A DNA stretch of 64,000 nucleotides from Neoechinorhynchus agilis. Lineage: Eukaryota > Acanthocephala. The position numbers and the translations under genes are program-made. The notes under the pieces were generated by a model. It was not told the DNA's origin, made no database searches, and saw nothing but the letters and a program-made list of their open reading frames with translations. Below are positions 32,210 to 45,189 of the stretch, piece by piece. Within the stretch, counting starts at the first letter, position 1. Each line of letters starts with the position of its first letter. The stretch is taken from assembly GCA_051530055.1 (NCBI GenBank), contig CM121341.1, positions 5,332,001 to 5,396,000 on the forward strand, given 5' to 3'.

Positions 32210-35200
32210 GTGTTATATTTCTAAAAATTGATCCGAGTTTTTGAACGATTAATTCTCTTGGCTTTTAAGTCAATCGGGGAACGAGGAGTCATTCAATTTA
32301 CTAATAAGGCAAAGAGAAAGTCTAAGAATTTTGTATTTCTAAAAATTGATCCGAGTTTTTTGAGCGATTAATTCTATTTTTAAAATTAAATATTGGCTTT
32401 TAAGTCAATCGGGGAACGTATTTCTAAAAATTGATCCGAGTTTTTGAACGAAACTTGGCTTTAACAATCGGGGAACGGGGAGTCATTCAATTTACTAATA
32501 AGCAAAGAAAACAAAACAAAAAACCATTGGCTTTAACAATCGGGAACGGGGAATTCAATTTATAATAAGCAAAGAAAAGTCTAAGATTTTTCTATTTCTA
32601 AAAATTGATCCGAGTTTTTTGAACGATTAATTCTATTTTTAAAATTAAATATTGGCTTTTAAGTCAATCGGGGAACGGGGAGTCATTCAATTTACTAATA
32701 AGCAAAGAAAAGTCTAAGAATTTTGTATTTCTAAAAATTGATCCGAGTTTTTTGAGCGATTAATTCTATTTTTAAAATTAAATATTGGCTTTTAAGTCAA
32801 TCGGGGAACGGGGAGTCATTCAATTTATTAATAAGACAAAGATAAAGTCTAAGATTTTTCTATTTCTAAAAATTGATCCGAGTTTTTTGAACGATTAATT
32901 CTATTTTTAAAATTAAATATTGGCTTTTAAGTCAATCGGGGAACGGGGAGTCATTCAATTTACTAATAAGACAAAGAGAAAGTCTAAGAATTTTGTATTT
33001 CTAAAAATTGATCCGAGTTTTTTGAACGATTAATTCTAATTAAATATGGCTTTAACAATCGGGGAACGGGGATATTAATTTATAATAAGCAAAGAGAAAG
33101 TCTAAGAATTTTGTATTTCTAAAAATTGATCCGAGTTTTTTGACGATTAATTCTATTTTTAAAATTAAATTTGGCTTTTAAGTCAATCGGGGAACGGGGA
33201 GTCATTCAATTTATAATAAGCAAAGAAAATCTAAGATTTTAATTCAATAAAAAAGAAAGTCTAAGATTTTTATTTCTAAAAATTGATCCGAGTTTTTTGA
33301 ACGATTAATTCTATTTTTAAAATTAAATATTGGCTTTTAAGTCAATCGGGGAACGGGGAGTCATTCAATTTACTAATAAGGCAAAGATAAAGTCTAAGAA
33401 TTTTGTATTTCTAAAAATTGATCCGAGTTTTTTGAACGATTAATTCTATTTTTAAAATTAAATATTGGCTTTTAAGTCAATCGGGGAACGGGGAGTCATT
33501 CAATTTACTAATAAGGCAAAGATAAAGTCTAAGATTTTTCTATTTCTAAAAATTGATCCGAGTTTTTTGAACGATTAATTCTATTTTTAAAATTAAATAT
33601 TGGCTTTTAAGTCAATCGGGGAACGGGGAGTCATTCAATTTACTAATAAGACAAAGAGAAAGTCTAAGAATTTTGTATTTCTAAAAATTGATCCGAGTTT
33701 TTTGAACGATTAATTCTATTTTTAAAATTAAATACTGGCTTTCAACCCAATCGGGGAACGGGGAATTATTCAATTTATTAATAAGGCAAAGAGAAAGTCT
33801 AAGATTTTTGTATTTCTAAAAATTGATCCGAGTTTTTTGAACGATTAATTCTATTTTTAAAATTAAATATTGGCTTTTAAGTCAATCGGGGAACGGGGAG
33901 TCATTCAATTTACTAATAAGGCAAAGATAAAGTCTAAGATTTTTGTATTTCTAAAAATTGATCCGAGTTTTTTGAGCGATTAATTCTATTTTTAAAATTA
34001 AATATTGGCTTTTAAGTCAATCGGGGAACGGGGAGTCATTCAATTTACTAATAAGGCAAAGATAAAGTCTAAGAATTTTGTATTTCTAAAAATTGATCGA
34101 GTTTTTTGACGATTAATTCTATTTTAAATTAAATCTGCTTTTAAGTCAATCGGGGAACGGGGAGTCATTCAATTTACTAATAAGGCAAAGATAAAGTCTA
34201 AGATTTTTCTATTTCTAAAAATTGATCCGAGTTTTTTGAGCGATTAATTCTATTTTTAAAATTAAATATTGGCTTTTAAGTCAATCGGGGAACGGGGAGT
34301 CATTCAATTTACTAATAAGGCAAAGATAAAGTCTAAGAATTTTGTATTTCTAAAAATTGATCCGAGTTTTTTGAGCGATTAATTCTATTTTTAAAATTAA
34401 ATATTGGCTTTTAAGTCAATCGGGGAACGGGGAATTATTCAATTTATTAATAAGACAAAGAGAAAGTCTAAGATTTTTCTATTTCTAAAAATTGATCCGA
34501 GTTTTTTGAACGATTAATTCTATTTTTAAAATTAAATCTTGGCTTTTAAGTCAGTCGGGGAACGGGGAGTCATTCAATTTACTAATAAGGCAAAGATAAA
34601 GTCTAAGATTTTTGTATTTCTAAAAATTGATCCGAGTTTTTTGAACGATTAATTCTATTTTTAAAATTAAATATTGGCTTTTAAGTCAATCGGGGAACGG
34701 GGAGTCATTCAATTTACTAATAAGGCAAAGAGAAAGTCTAAGATTTTTCTATTTCTAAAAATTGATCCGAGTTTTTTGAACGATTAATTCTATTTTTAAA
34801 ATTAAATATTGGCTTTTAAGTCAATCGGGGAACGGGGAGTCATTCAATTTACTAATAAGGCAAAGAGAAAGTCTAAGATTTTTGTATTTCTAAAAATTGA
34901 TCCGAGTTTTTTTGAACGATTAATTCTATTTTTAAAATTAAATACTGGCTTTTAAGTCAATCGGGGAACGGGGAGTCATTCAATTTATTAATAAGACAAA
35001 GATAAAGTCTAAGATTTTTCTATTTCTAAAAATTGATCCGAGTTTTTTTGAACGACTAATTCTATTTTTAAAATTAAATATTGGCTTTCAACCCAATCGG
35101 AGAATGGGGAGACATTCAATTTATTAATAAGACAAAGATAAAGTCTAAGATTTTTCTATTTCTAAAAATTGATCCGAGTTTTTTGAACGATTAATTCTAT

Positions 35201-35395
35201 TTTTAAAATTAAATACTGGCTTTCAACCCAATCGGGGAACGGGGAATTATTCAATTTATTAATAAGACAAAGATAAAGTCTAAGATTTTTCTATTTCTAA
35301 AAATTGATCCGAGTTTTTTGAACGATTAATTCTATTTTTAAAATTAAATATTGGCTTTTAAGTCAATTGAAGAATGTAAAGTAATTCAATTTACT
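32210..35395 (+). repeat. Satellite, unit about 132 bp, about 24 copies
   Basis: Units contain TATTTCTAAAAATTGATCCG, GAACGATTAATTCTATTTTT, GGCTTTTAAGTCAATCGGGG and TCATTCAATTTACTAATAAG. Most copies are nearly identical; several near 32460-32580, 33040-33260 and 34090 have internal deletions. No coding frame. It starts about 40 bp upstream of the NAA10 ATG, so the NAA10 promoter must be satellite or very short. Confidence 0.95.
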
Positions 35396-35944
35396 GCTTT
35401 TTAAAATACTCTTTTTGAACCACGGTCGTAAGGTAAGAAAATAGCTAATTTCCGGGGGAAACAATAAACGCAATTTTTTTCCGGCGTAGAAATTAAAATA
35501 ATTTTAAAATCCGATATTTCGGCACAATCTTGTACGTGTTTTGATCGGATTTCAAAAATAAAATCATTTTAATTTCTCTAAACCAGAAAACAATCTATTT
35601 ATGATCAATTCAATGTTCAAACAATAAAAGGAAAAAAATGCGCTCTCATCCGATCGAATCGATAATGTGAGTTCTGCTGATGATAATCAGGTATTTTATT
35701 GCTGGGAAATATTTCACGAGGAAACTTCACCTCATCAGTCATTGCAAATTTAAATAATTGATTAGTTCTGTTCAAAATTAACCATCCCGAAAGATTTTCT
35801 CCATATGTTCTTCCGTGTCGATTTTGCTCTGTCAATGATATAAAAACTTTACCTTCCCTATTGGATTTAAATTCGCTAATTTTTTTCCGACATTTCCTCA
35901 ATGCCTGTTATTGTTTAGTTCGCTTGTCGACACCCGAGGGAGAT
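35396..35944. other. Junction between two satellites with a foldback and a lone Z unit
   Basis: Holds a foldback-type element near 35461-35590 and, on the minus strand near 35640-35830, a diverged unit of family Z (GAGAAAATCTTTCGGGATGG, CTGATGAGG, GTGAAATATTT). The minus-strand frame 35617-35901 runs through this unit and is not supported as a gene. Confidence 0.5.
35461..35590. mobile_element. Foldback/MITE-like element, copy 1
   Basis: Arms GGCGTAGAAATTAAAATAAT and AAATCATTTTAATTTCTCTA are imperfect inverted repeats around a core with CCGATATTTCGGC. The same arms and core occur at 56970-57075. No coding capacity. Confidence 0.55.
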
Positions 35945-38900
35945 TTCTTAAAGATAAAATCCTACGCTAAGGCCGAAAATTCACAATAAAATCGAATTTC
36001 TTAGTTCTTATTTTCTTCACCGTTCCAAAAAGACATAGGATTTGTGACTGATACATTTTAGATAGTCTGAAGAAGGCCTACGCTAAGGCCGAAAATTCAC
36101 AATAAAATCGAATTTCTCAGTTCTTATTTTCTTCACCGTTCCAAAAAAAGATTTGGACTATCATTTAGATAGTCTATTTTCTTCACCGTTCCAAAACAAA
36201 ACGAAGAGGCCTCCGAAAATTCACAATAAAATCGAATTTCTAGTTCTTATTTTCTTCACCGTTCCAAAAGGACATAGGATTTGTGACTGATACATTTTAG
36301 ATAGTCTGAAGAAGGCCTACGCTAAGGCCGAAAATTCACAATAAAATCGAATTTCTCAGTTCTTATTTTCTTCACCGTTCCAAAAGGACATAGGATTTGT
36401 GACTGATACATTTTAGATAGTCTGAAGAAGGCCTACGCTAGCCGAAAATTCACAATAAAATCGAATTTCTCAGTTCTTATTTTCTTCACCGTTCCAAAAA
36501 ACATGGATTTGCGACTGATACATTTTAGATAGTCTGAAGAAGGCCTACGCTAAGGCCGAAAATTCACAATAAAATCGAATTTCTCAGTTCTTATTTTCTC
36601 ACCGTTCCAAAAACATTGGATTTGCGACTGATACACTTTAGATAGTCTGAAGAAGGCCTACGCTAAGGCCGAAAATTCACAATAAAATCGAATTTCTCAG
36701 TTCTTATTTTCTTCACCGTTCCAAAAGGACATAGGATTTGCGACTGATACATTTTAGATAGTCTGAAGAAGGCCTACGCTAAGGCCGAAAATTCACAATA
36801 AAATCGAATTTCTCAGTTCTTATTTTCTTCACCGTTCCAAAAAAACATTGGATTTGCGACTGATACACTTTAGATAGTCTGAAGAAGGCCTACGCTAAGG
36901 CCGAAAATTCACAATAAAATCGAATTTCTCAGTTCTTATTTTCTTCACCGTTCCAAAAGGACATAGGATTTGCGACTGATACATTTTAGATAGTCTGAAG
37001 AAGGCCTACGCTAAGGCCGAAAATTCACAATAAAATCGAATTTCTCAGTTCTTATTTTCTTCACCGTTCCAAAAGGACATAGGATTTGCGACTGATACAT
37101 TTTAGATAGTCTGAAGAAGGCCTACGCTAAGGCCGAAAATTCACAATAAAATCGAATTTCTCAGTTCTTATTTTCTTCACCGTTCCAAAAAAACATTGGA
37201 TTTGCGACTGATACACTTTAGATAGTCTGAAGAAGGCCTACGCTAAGGCCGAAAATTCACAATAAAATCGAATTTCTCAGTTCTTATTTTCTTCACCGTT
37301 CCAAAAAAACATTGGATTTGCGACTGATACACTTTAGATAGTCTGAAGAAGGCCTACGCTAAGGCCGAAAATTCACAATAAAATCGAATTTCTCAGTTCT
37401 TATTTTCTTCACCGTTCCAAAAGGACATTGGATTTGCGACTGATACATTTTAGATAGTCGAAGAAGGCCTACGCTAAGGCCGAAAATTCACAATAAAATC
37501 GAATTTCTCAGTTCTTATTTTCTTCACCGTTCCAAAAAGACATTGGATTTGCGACTGATACATTTTAGATAGTCTGAAGAAGGCCTACGCTAAGGCCGAA
37601 AATTCACAATAAAATCGAATTTCTCAGTTCTTATTTTCTTCACCGTTCCAAAAGGACATAGGATTTGTGACTGATACATTTTAGATAGTCTGAAGAAGGC
37701 CTACGCTAAGGCCGAAAATTCACAATAAAATCGAATTTCTCAGTTCTTATTTTCACCGTTCCAAAAAGACATGGGATTTGCGACTGATACATTTTAGATA
37801 GTCTGAAGAAGGCCTACGCTAAGGCCGAAAATTCACAATAAAATCGAATTTCTAGTTCTTATTTTCTTCACCGTTCCAAAAAACATAGGATTTGCGACTG
37901 ATACATTTTAGATAGTCTGAAGAAGGCCTACGCTAAGGCCGAAAATTCACAATAAAATCGAATTTCTCAGTTCTTATTTTCTTCACCGTTCCAAAAAGAC
38001 ATGGGATTTGTGACTGATACATTTTAGATAGTCTGAAGAAGGCCTACGCTAAGGCCGAAAATTCACAATAAAATCGAATTTCTCAGTTCTTATTTTCTTC
38101 ACCGTTCCAAAAGGACATAGGATTTGCGACTGATACATTTTAGATAGTCTGAAGAAGGCCTACGCTAAGGCCGAAAATTCACAATAAAATCGAATTTCTC
38201 AGTTCTTATTTTCTTCACCGTTCCAAAAAGACATAGGATTTGCGACTGATACATTTTAGATAGTCTGAAGAAGGCCTACGCTAAGGCCGAAAATTCACAA
38301 TAAAATCGAATTTCTCAGTTCTTATTTTCTTCACCGTTCCAAAAAGACATTGGATTTGCGACTGATACACTTTAGATAGTCTGAAGAAGGCCTACGCTAA
38401 GGCCGAAAATTCACAATAAAATCGAATTTCTCAGTTCTTATTTTCTTCACCGTTCCAAAAAGACATAGGATTTGTGACTGATACATTTTAGATAGTCTGA
38501 AGAAGGCCTACGCTAAGGCCGAAAATTCACAATAAAATCGAATTTCTCAGTTCTTATTTTCTTCACCGTTCCAAAAAACATTGGATTTGCGACTGATACA
38601 TTTTAGATAGTCTGAAGAAGGCCTACGCTAAGGCCGAAAATTCACAATAAAATCGAATTTCTCAGTTCTTATTTTCTTCACCGTTCCAAAAAACATTGGA
38701 TTTGCGACTGATACATTTTAGATAGTCTGAAGAAGGCCTACGCTAAGGCCGAAAATTCACAATAAAATCGAATTTCTCAGTTCTTATTTTCTTCACCGTT
38801 CCAAAAACATGGATTTGACTGATACATTTTAGATAGTCTGAAGAAGGCCTACGCAGCCGAAAATTCACAATAAAATCGAATTTCTCAGTTCTTATTTTCT

Positions 38901-40180
38901 TCACCGTTCCAAAAAAACATTGGATTTGCGACTGATACATTTTAGATAGTCTGAAGAAGGCCTACGCTAAGGCCGAAAATTCACAATAAAATCGAATTTC
39001 TCAGTTCTTATTTTCTTCACCGTTCCAAAAAAACATTGGATTTGCGACTGATACACTTTAGATAGTCTGAAGAAGGCCTACGCTAAGGCCGAAAATTCAC
39101 AATAAAATCGAATTTCTCAGTTCTTATTTTCTTCACCGTTCCAAAAGGACATAGGATTTGTGACTGATACATTTTAGATAGTCTGAAGAAGGCCTACGCT
39201 AAGGCCGAAAATTCACAATAAAATCGAATTTCTCAGTTCTTATTTTCTTCACCGTTCCAAAAAAACATTGGATTTGCGACTGATACACTTTAGATAGTCT
39301 GAAGAAGGCCTACGCTAAGGCCGAAAATTCACAATAAAATCGAATTTCTCAGTTCTTATTTTCTTCACCGTTCCAAAAGGACATAGGATTTGCGACTGAT
39401 ACATTTTAGATAGTCTGAAGAAGGCCTACGCTAAGGCCGAAAATTCACAATAAAATCGAATTTCTCAGTTCTTATTTTCTTCACCGTTCCAAAAAGACAT
39501 TGGATTTGCGACTGATACATTTTAGATAGTCTGAAGAAGGCCTACGCTAAGGCCGAAAATTCACAATAAAATCGAATTTCTCAGTTCTTATTTTCTTCAC
39601 CGTTCCAAAAAGACATGGGATTTGCGACTGATACATTTTAGATAGTCTGAAGAAGGCCTACGCTAAGGCCGAAAATTCACAATAAAATCGAATTTCTCAG
39701 TTCTTATTTTCTTCACCGTTCCAAAAAGACATAGGATTTGTGACTGATACACTTTAGATAGTCTGAAGAAGGCCTACGCTAAGGCCGAAAATTCACAATA
39801 AAATCGAATTTCTCAGTTCTTATTTTCTTCACCGTTCCAAAAAAACATTGGATTTGCGACTGATACATTTTAGATAGTCTGAAGAAGGCCTACGCTAAGG
39901 CCGAAAATTCACAATAAAATCGAATTTCTCAGTTCTTATTTTCTTCACCGTTCCAAAAAAACATTGGATTTGTGACTGATACATTTTAGATAGTCTGAAG
40001 AAGGCCTACGCTAAGGCCGAAAATTCACAATAAAATCGAATTTCTCAGTTCTTATTTTCTTCACCGTTCCAAAAAGAAATGCGATTTATGACTGATACAC
40101 TTTAGATAGTCTGAAGAAGGCCTACGCTAAGGCCGAAAATTCACAATAAAATCGAATTTCTCAGTTCTTATTTTCTTCAC
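35945..40180 (+). repeat. Satellite, unit about 117 bp, about 36 copies, each with a hammerhead-like motif
   Basis: Each unit has CTGAAGA-A-GGCC, the 8-nt loop TACGCTAA, GGCC-GAAA-ATTC, then AATAAAATCGAATTTCTCAG, CTTCACCGTTCC and a variable GACAT(A/T/G)GGATTTG(T/C)GACTGATACA(T/C)TTTAGATAGT. CUGANGA and GAAA flank a perfect stem (the palindromic GGCC pairs with its copy). A weak stem III (GGAT with ATTC) and a weak stem I (ACT with AGT) can be drawn, so it is hammerhead-like but not canonical. Copies are highly uniform apart from three or four alternating single-base variants. No gene inside. Confidence 0.95.
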
Positions 40181-40309
40181 CATATTTTATCAGCAATGTT
40201 AAATATATATTCGATTTCTTAAAGCGAAGAATGTGTATTTCGATTGATGTCGGAAAAAAATTATATATCAAAGAATCACTTTAATTGAAATATTCGGTCC
40301 AATCACAAT

Positions 40310-40620
40310 GTGGCAGGCCACCAGAGTAAACGTACGTTCGTCTATTCCAAACGAAGAAATAATCTTCATGATCTGATCTGTCCGAGCATTCGTGAAAGTC
40401 CAAGTGACTTTGGGAGGAGGATGAGGGAACATCGCTTTTCACTGAAGAAACAGGACACGAAGTCTGCTGTTGTTTCCCACTCTCGAGGCCATGTTCATTC
40501 AGCGAAACAAGACGGATTATTCCTTAGAGTTTAGAATAAGGCTGCCAAATCAATTTTTAGATAATTGACTGAAGAAATCCAGTGCGCTTGAATAATTTTG
40601 TCCCCTGGATTTTATATTTT
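40310..40620 (+). mobile_element. Penelope-like retroelement fragment, GIY-YIG end
   Basis: The frame 40310-40534 reads PSDFGRRMREHRFSLKKQD, TKSAVVSHSRGHVHSAK, which resembles the GIY-YIG endonuclease tail of Penelope-like elements (ETGR-type turn, RxxEHR, SA..H, GH). The catalytic GIY and YIG motifs themselves are not visible. Shortly after the stop, near 40569-40595, ACTGAAGAAATCC and TTGAATAA look like a decayed version of the hammerhead-like motif, where such elements are known to carry ribozyme motifs. A fragment only; no reverse transcriptase seen. Confidence 0.45.
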
Positions 40621-40989
40621 ACCATAAAAAAAGACGGTGACAATCACTGGGAAAATGTCGGAATTATCCGAGAGGTGAAATATCGGGGACTACAAAAAAA
40701 CAAAAAAATTATGTTAACCTTTTTAATTTGTACGCCCGTTTTGACCGTTGAACATTCTTCGCTTTTCCAGCATTTTCGGTCATCTTTTAAGGAAATTTAA
40801 GTCTTCTTTAAAGTGTCATAAACCACTTTTACTCTTTTATTATACACTCAAACATTTGAGTTTTCCTTTAACACTCACTTTTCGCTCTATACGTTTTCCA
40901 TCGCTTCCTATACAATTTTCTTGCACATAAATCCTATTTTTAATTCGTTTGAGTACATTTTCTCTGAATTAAAGAATATTTATTGCGCT

Positions 40990-42190
40990 TTTTAGAAACA
41001 GAGCCGCGGTACGCTGGCAGCATTCCTTCGTTGTACTGTCGCCATCGATTATCTTCACTCGAGGCTCTTTTCCTGATCAAAAACACCCTCTTCATTGCAA
41101 AACTGCTGTATAAGCTGCGTACAGCACCTTTTTTAGACATAAGGAAAAGCTGGCAAAATTAGACGAGACGGTGAAAGCCTCTCTCTCGGGAAAATTTTAA
41201 ATACTCAGCTGTAGGACGAGACCTGGCGTCAAGCGTCCTTACCTGTATCGTCCGGCACTTTGGGTATCCGAAAAGCAGTTGATATTTCTATGCCAGCCTC
41301 TTATGTGTAATCGTATGAAGCAAGCCGCAAAAAATAGTAAAATCCGTTCTTCGCGAGAATTACACTTTGGATGAAGATTTCGTGAAAGCTCTTAATCTTT
41401 GGTGTGGAGATTCAGGCAGCGAGCAGGTACCCCTCAATGGTTGCAAACAATCTCTTTTTGGGACTCACCCCTGGTAGCGAGAATTCAATACTCTTTAATT
41501 TCAGATTCTCGTGGCCTGGTGAACCGAACTCGATTGGGGCATTCTCTACAAGAGAATCCGGTGCTTGGCTCAACGTTATCCCAATCGTTTCTGTGAGTAC
41601 CCTCCGACGACACATTAAGGATTGCAGTGTCCCTGAGACTTGGGGTACCGATGTGTACATCCCGTCGCTACCATTGCGGAGCGACCGTGGAACCGTCGGG
41701 ACGCCACGGTCCCGTCTGTCGGTAATCAGGCGGAAGGTACTCACGACACGCCGAAGTGAACGCAATTCTCTTAGTCGTGCCCCGAATACTGTGAATGCGT
41801 CCAACATCCTGGAACCGAGCAATCTTTGCTGACTCGATAGCCGCCGTGTGGCGAGGGGAAGAAAATGCGTTCTCCGGGACGCAATTCGCAGCCATCAACA
41901 TAAAATTCGCCACTATTTAACTGGAGGGGAGCAGCAACCGCCGCCGAGGAACGTAAAAGGGCAAAATACTTCGACTTGAGTCGAAATCATTATTTTGTTC
42001 CCTTTGGTGTCGAGACATTTGGGTCGTTTGGTACCGCGGCTTAGGACCTGGTCAATCGATTGTTCAAGAGACTGAGACGAATCACTGGTGATCCGAGATC
42101 ATGAGCATTCCTCCTACAAAACATAAGTCTGCCCTTACAACGGGGAGGGAACACTTCATCGGTCCTTTCGACCATTACACCCGGACCCAT
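40990..42190 (+). mobile_element. LINE fragment, C-terminal half of the polyprotein
   Basis: Several frames together show the ordered C-terminal landmarks of a non-LTR retrotransposon: ETWRQASLPV and LGIRKAVDISMPA (post-palm region), GAWLNVIPI, HCGATVEPSGRHGPVC with RHAEVNA (cysteine/histidine motif), then LSRNHYFVPFGVETFG. The frame is interrupted by stops and shifts, so it is dead. GC content is higher than the surroundings. The last 220 bp match, inverted, the element at 57160-57790. The reverse transcriptase palm is absent here. LINE clade not assigned. Confidence 0.8.
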
Positions 42191-42441
42191 TAACGAAATA
42201 TGTATCTGGGTTTTGCGTATTTCTGAAATAAACTATTAATTTAATCGAAATCAATCGATATTTTTGTACAAAAACCGAATTTTTATTAACTTAAGCGGCG
42301 GTATTGAAAGGAAATAACGACGCTTGGGCACACAAGTGTTTAATAAAAATGTCAAAGTCAATAGGTCGATTATTGAAACACCCAAGGAATCTCTGGGCAC
42401 TTTTTCGCCCTCAGAGTTACTTTTTCAAAAAAAGCATCACT

Positions 42442-43389
42442 TTAATCGGTGTTCTTTGACTTTTCACTTGAAAGGTCGTTCTGATTGGAACTAAGAAGTG
42501 TATTGTCCTCAGCGGCGTTTGAATCTTCGTTTACTTTTGTAACATCGACATTGCACAATGCAGTTTCGTGGTCAAGTTCACCAAAAGGTTTTAGTAGCGA
42601 ATCCTCATTAATCATTTTGAAGTGCTTAACAAAGACCGTAAATCGTCTACATAGACTGGTTTTAGCTTCGAATTCATCGAATTGTTGTCGATGGCAATGA
42701 AAAGCATGAGCAAAGAACCTGTATAGTCTTCTACACGTTGAACAGAGTCGATTGATTGATTTTTCGCTCACATTCGTTCGATTTGGGAAAGATTCTGGAT
42801 CGGTGAGGAACAAGGAAGCACTATAAGACCAATGTTAGTCTATAAAGAACCCTCCGACGACGACTAATCGGTCATTGTATCCAGTGTATGGTGCATGTAA
42901 TCAATAGCTGAGCAATTCTTGGGTTTATTATGTCCTGCACACATGTAAACACTGTTGGAGAAGTCAGCCATTGAACTACAACTCGAGGGAAGACATACGT
43001 CTTCTAAAATAACTACGAGTTCATCCAACTCCATACAAAACTGTTTCACGTTCTCGTATTTCCACGCTCCGTAAACATCGATTCCATTCAATGGATCTAA
43101 ATCCGATTCATAGTTGTTCAAAGTACATGCGATGCCTGGCACATCCAATAACCATCCAATGTCATGCCGAGCGTGGTGAACTTGTTGTTGAATAAACAGC
43201 TCAACCCCGAAAGGCCCGTCCGCCTCATTGGCTGCCATCAATGGAAAGTTATTAAAGTTCTAAATATTGGAGAGAAAATTAAAACAGCACTTTTGCTGTT
43301 ACCTTTTTACTACAGCCTCTTGTGTTCCGGAACTTGGTCGGATCAACGCTAACACTTGACGTTGTACGATTCAGAATCGAAGTGTTCAT
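42442..43389 (-). CDS. MOB4: MOB kinase activator 4 (phocein)
   Basis: Exons 43389-43303, 43259-42865 and 42820-42442, with 43- and 44-nt introns, give 286 residues. The MOB core is clear: FGVELFIQQQV, AWKYENVKQFCMELDEL, the zinc residues in LPSSCSSM and YMCAGHN, KNCSAIDYMHHTLDT, and after the last intron CSTCRRLYRFFAHAFHCHR and LCRRFTVFVKHFKMI. The N-terminal NTRGCSKKNFNNFP matches the RPGTKAQDFYNWP region of MOB4. The family is a subunit of STRIPAK phosphatase-kinase complexes. The tail is about 60 residues longer than in vertebrates and polar/acidic. An acceptor-like TTTTAG lies 5 nt before the start. Divergent from FEN1, with only satellites between. Confidence 0.92.
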
Positions 43390-43496
43390 TCGGTCTAAAA
43401 GTGGGGTTTTTATTTGGAAAAACAGCGATAAAAAACAATCAGTTTTTGACGAATGTTCATCACACGAATAAAACTTCACCACCACCACCATAAAGT

Positions 43497-44990
43497 AATC
43501 ACCGAGGGGAAATCCTTCGGGAAAATTCGATTCGGAGATGATCTCTGGGCTGATTTCTTGAAAATATCCGTTTTATCCAGGGATTATTTGGTCGCCACGC
43601 GTCTCTAAATAGTCACCAATAAAAAATCCTTTGGGATGTTGTGATTTGGGGATGATCTCGGATAATAGAACTACCGACGAGGCATTTCCGCGAAATATCT
43701 CTAGAGAAATCCGTTTTATCCGCTGGGTCGTCACACGTCTCTAAATAGTCACCAATAGAAAATCTTGGATGTTGTGATTTGTAGATAAAATAAACAGCTG
43801 ATGAGGCTTTCCGCGAAATATCTCTAGAAAATATCCGTTTTATCCGGCTGGGGATTATTCGGTCATCACGCGTCTCTAAATAGTCACCAATAGAAAATCG
43901 TTCGGAATGTTGTGATTTGGAGATGATCTCGGATAATAGAACTACCGGCGAGGCATTTCCGCGAAATATCTCTAGAAAATATCCGTTTTATCCGGCTGGG
44001 GATTATTCGGTCACCACACGTCTCTAAATAGTCACCAATAGAAAATCGTTCGGAATGTTGTGATTTGGAGATGATCTCGGATAATAGAACTACCGACGAG
44101 GCATTTCCGCGAAATATCTCTAGAAAATATCCGTTTTATCCGGCTGGGGATTATTCGGTCACCACACGTCTATAAATAGTCACCAATAGAAAATCGTTCG
44201 GAATGTTGTGATTTGTAGATAAAATAAACAGCTGATGAGGCTTTTCCGCGAAATATCTCTAGAAAATATCCGTTTTATCCGGCTGGGGATTATTCGGTCA
44301 CCACACGTCTCTAAATAGAAATAGAAAATCCTTCGGGATGTTGTGATTTGGGGATGATCTCGGATAATAAACCCGACGAGGTTCGCGAAATATCTCTGGA
44401 GAATTGTTTATCGCTTAGGTCATAGTCTCCTCCTTAAATAACCACCGAGGGGAAATCCTTCGGGATGATTCGATTTTCAGATGATCTCCGATAAAACGGC
44501 AGATGAGACTTTATCTTTCTAGAAAATATCCGCTTTTTTCCTGGGATTATTTTGTCACCACACGTCTCTAAATCTGTAATTAACAAACGAGGGAGAATCC
44601 TTCGAGATTATTCGATTTGGAGCCGATCTCGGATAAAACAGGCGGCTGATGAGATTTTATTTTTTGAAATATCTCAAGAAAATATGCATTTTTTCCCGGC
44701 TGTGGATTATTTAGTCTCCAAATCCTAAAATGATTACCGAGGGAAAATCCTTCGGGATGATTCAATTTTGAGATGATCTCGGATAAAATAGACGACTGAA
44801 GAGACTTTATCTTTCGAAATATCCCAAAAAATACCCGTTTTATCCAACCAGAAGAAAATCCTCCGGGATGATTCAATTTTGAGATGATCTTGGGTAAAAT
44901 AGACGACTGAAGAGACTATCTTCCGAAATATTTCTAGAAAATATCCGTTTTATCCGGCTAAGGAATATTTGGTCACGACACCTCTTCAAA
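43497..44990 (-). repeat. Satellite family Z, inverted, about 145-150 bp units, about 10 copies
   Basis: Same family as 29660-30900 but on the other strand: GATTATTCGGTCACCACACG, AATAGTCACCAATAGAAAAT, GATGATCTCGGATAATAGAA, CGCGAAATATCTCTAGAAAA. Some units read CTGATGAGGC, TTTTCCGC, GAAATATC and one reads GGATA...CTGAAGA...GAAA-TATCC. Units diverge towards 45 kb. Confidence 0.9.
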
Positions 44991-45189
44991 ACTGGATCAA
45001 TTTCCGAGAAACTACCAACGTTCAATTTTTAAAACGAATAACGTAGAAAATGCCGATAAAACGAAATTTCTGATAGGCGTCTTCGGACGCATCGAAAGAA
45101 TGCATAAAGGAAAATTGGCTCCATCGGTCAATTAAAACTAAAATTTGTCCAATAATTTTCGCAAATTCAGTCTGGCAGTGAAGTTCAGT

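Noticed and set aside
35617-35901. 94-codon minus-strand frame
   Set aside because: It begins without an ATG and runs through a diverged unit of satellite family Z.
41399-41913. Overlapping frames of up to 142 codons on both strands
   Set aside because: They lie within the decayed LINE. The LINE landmarks explain the plus-strand text and the minus frames are shadows in GC-richer DNA.
43497-44990. Family Z units as active hammerhead ribozymes
   Set aside because: CTGATGAG and CGAAATATC are present, but stem II pairs poorly in most units and no proper cleavage strand with U before the site was found.
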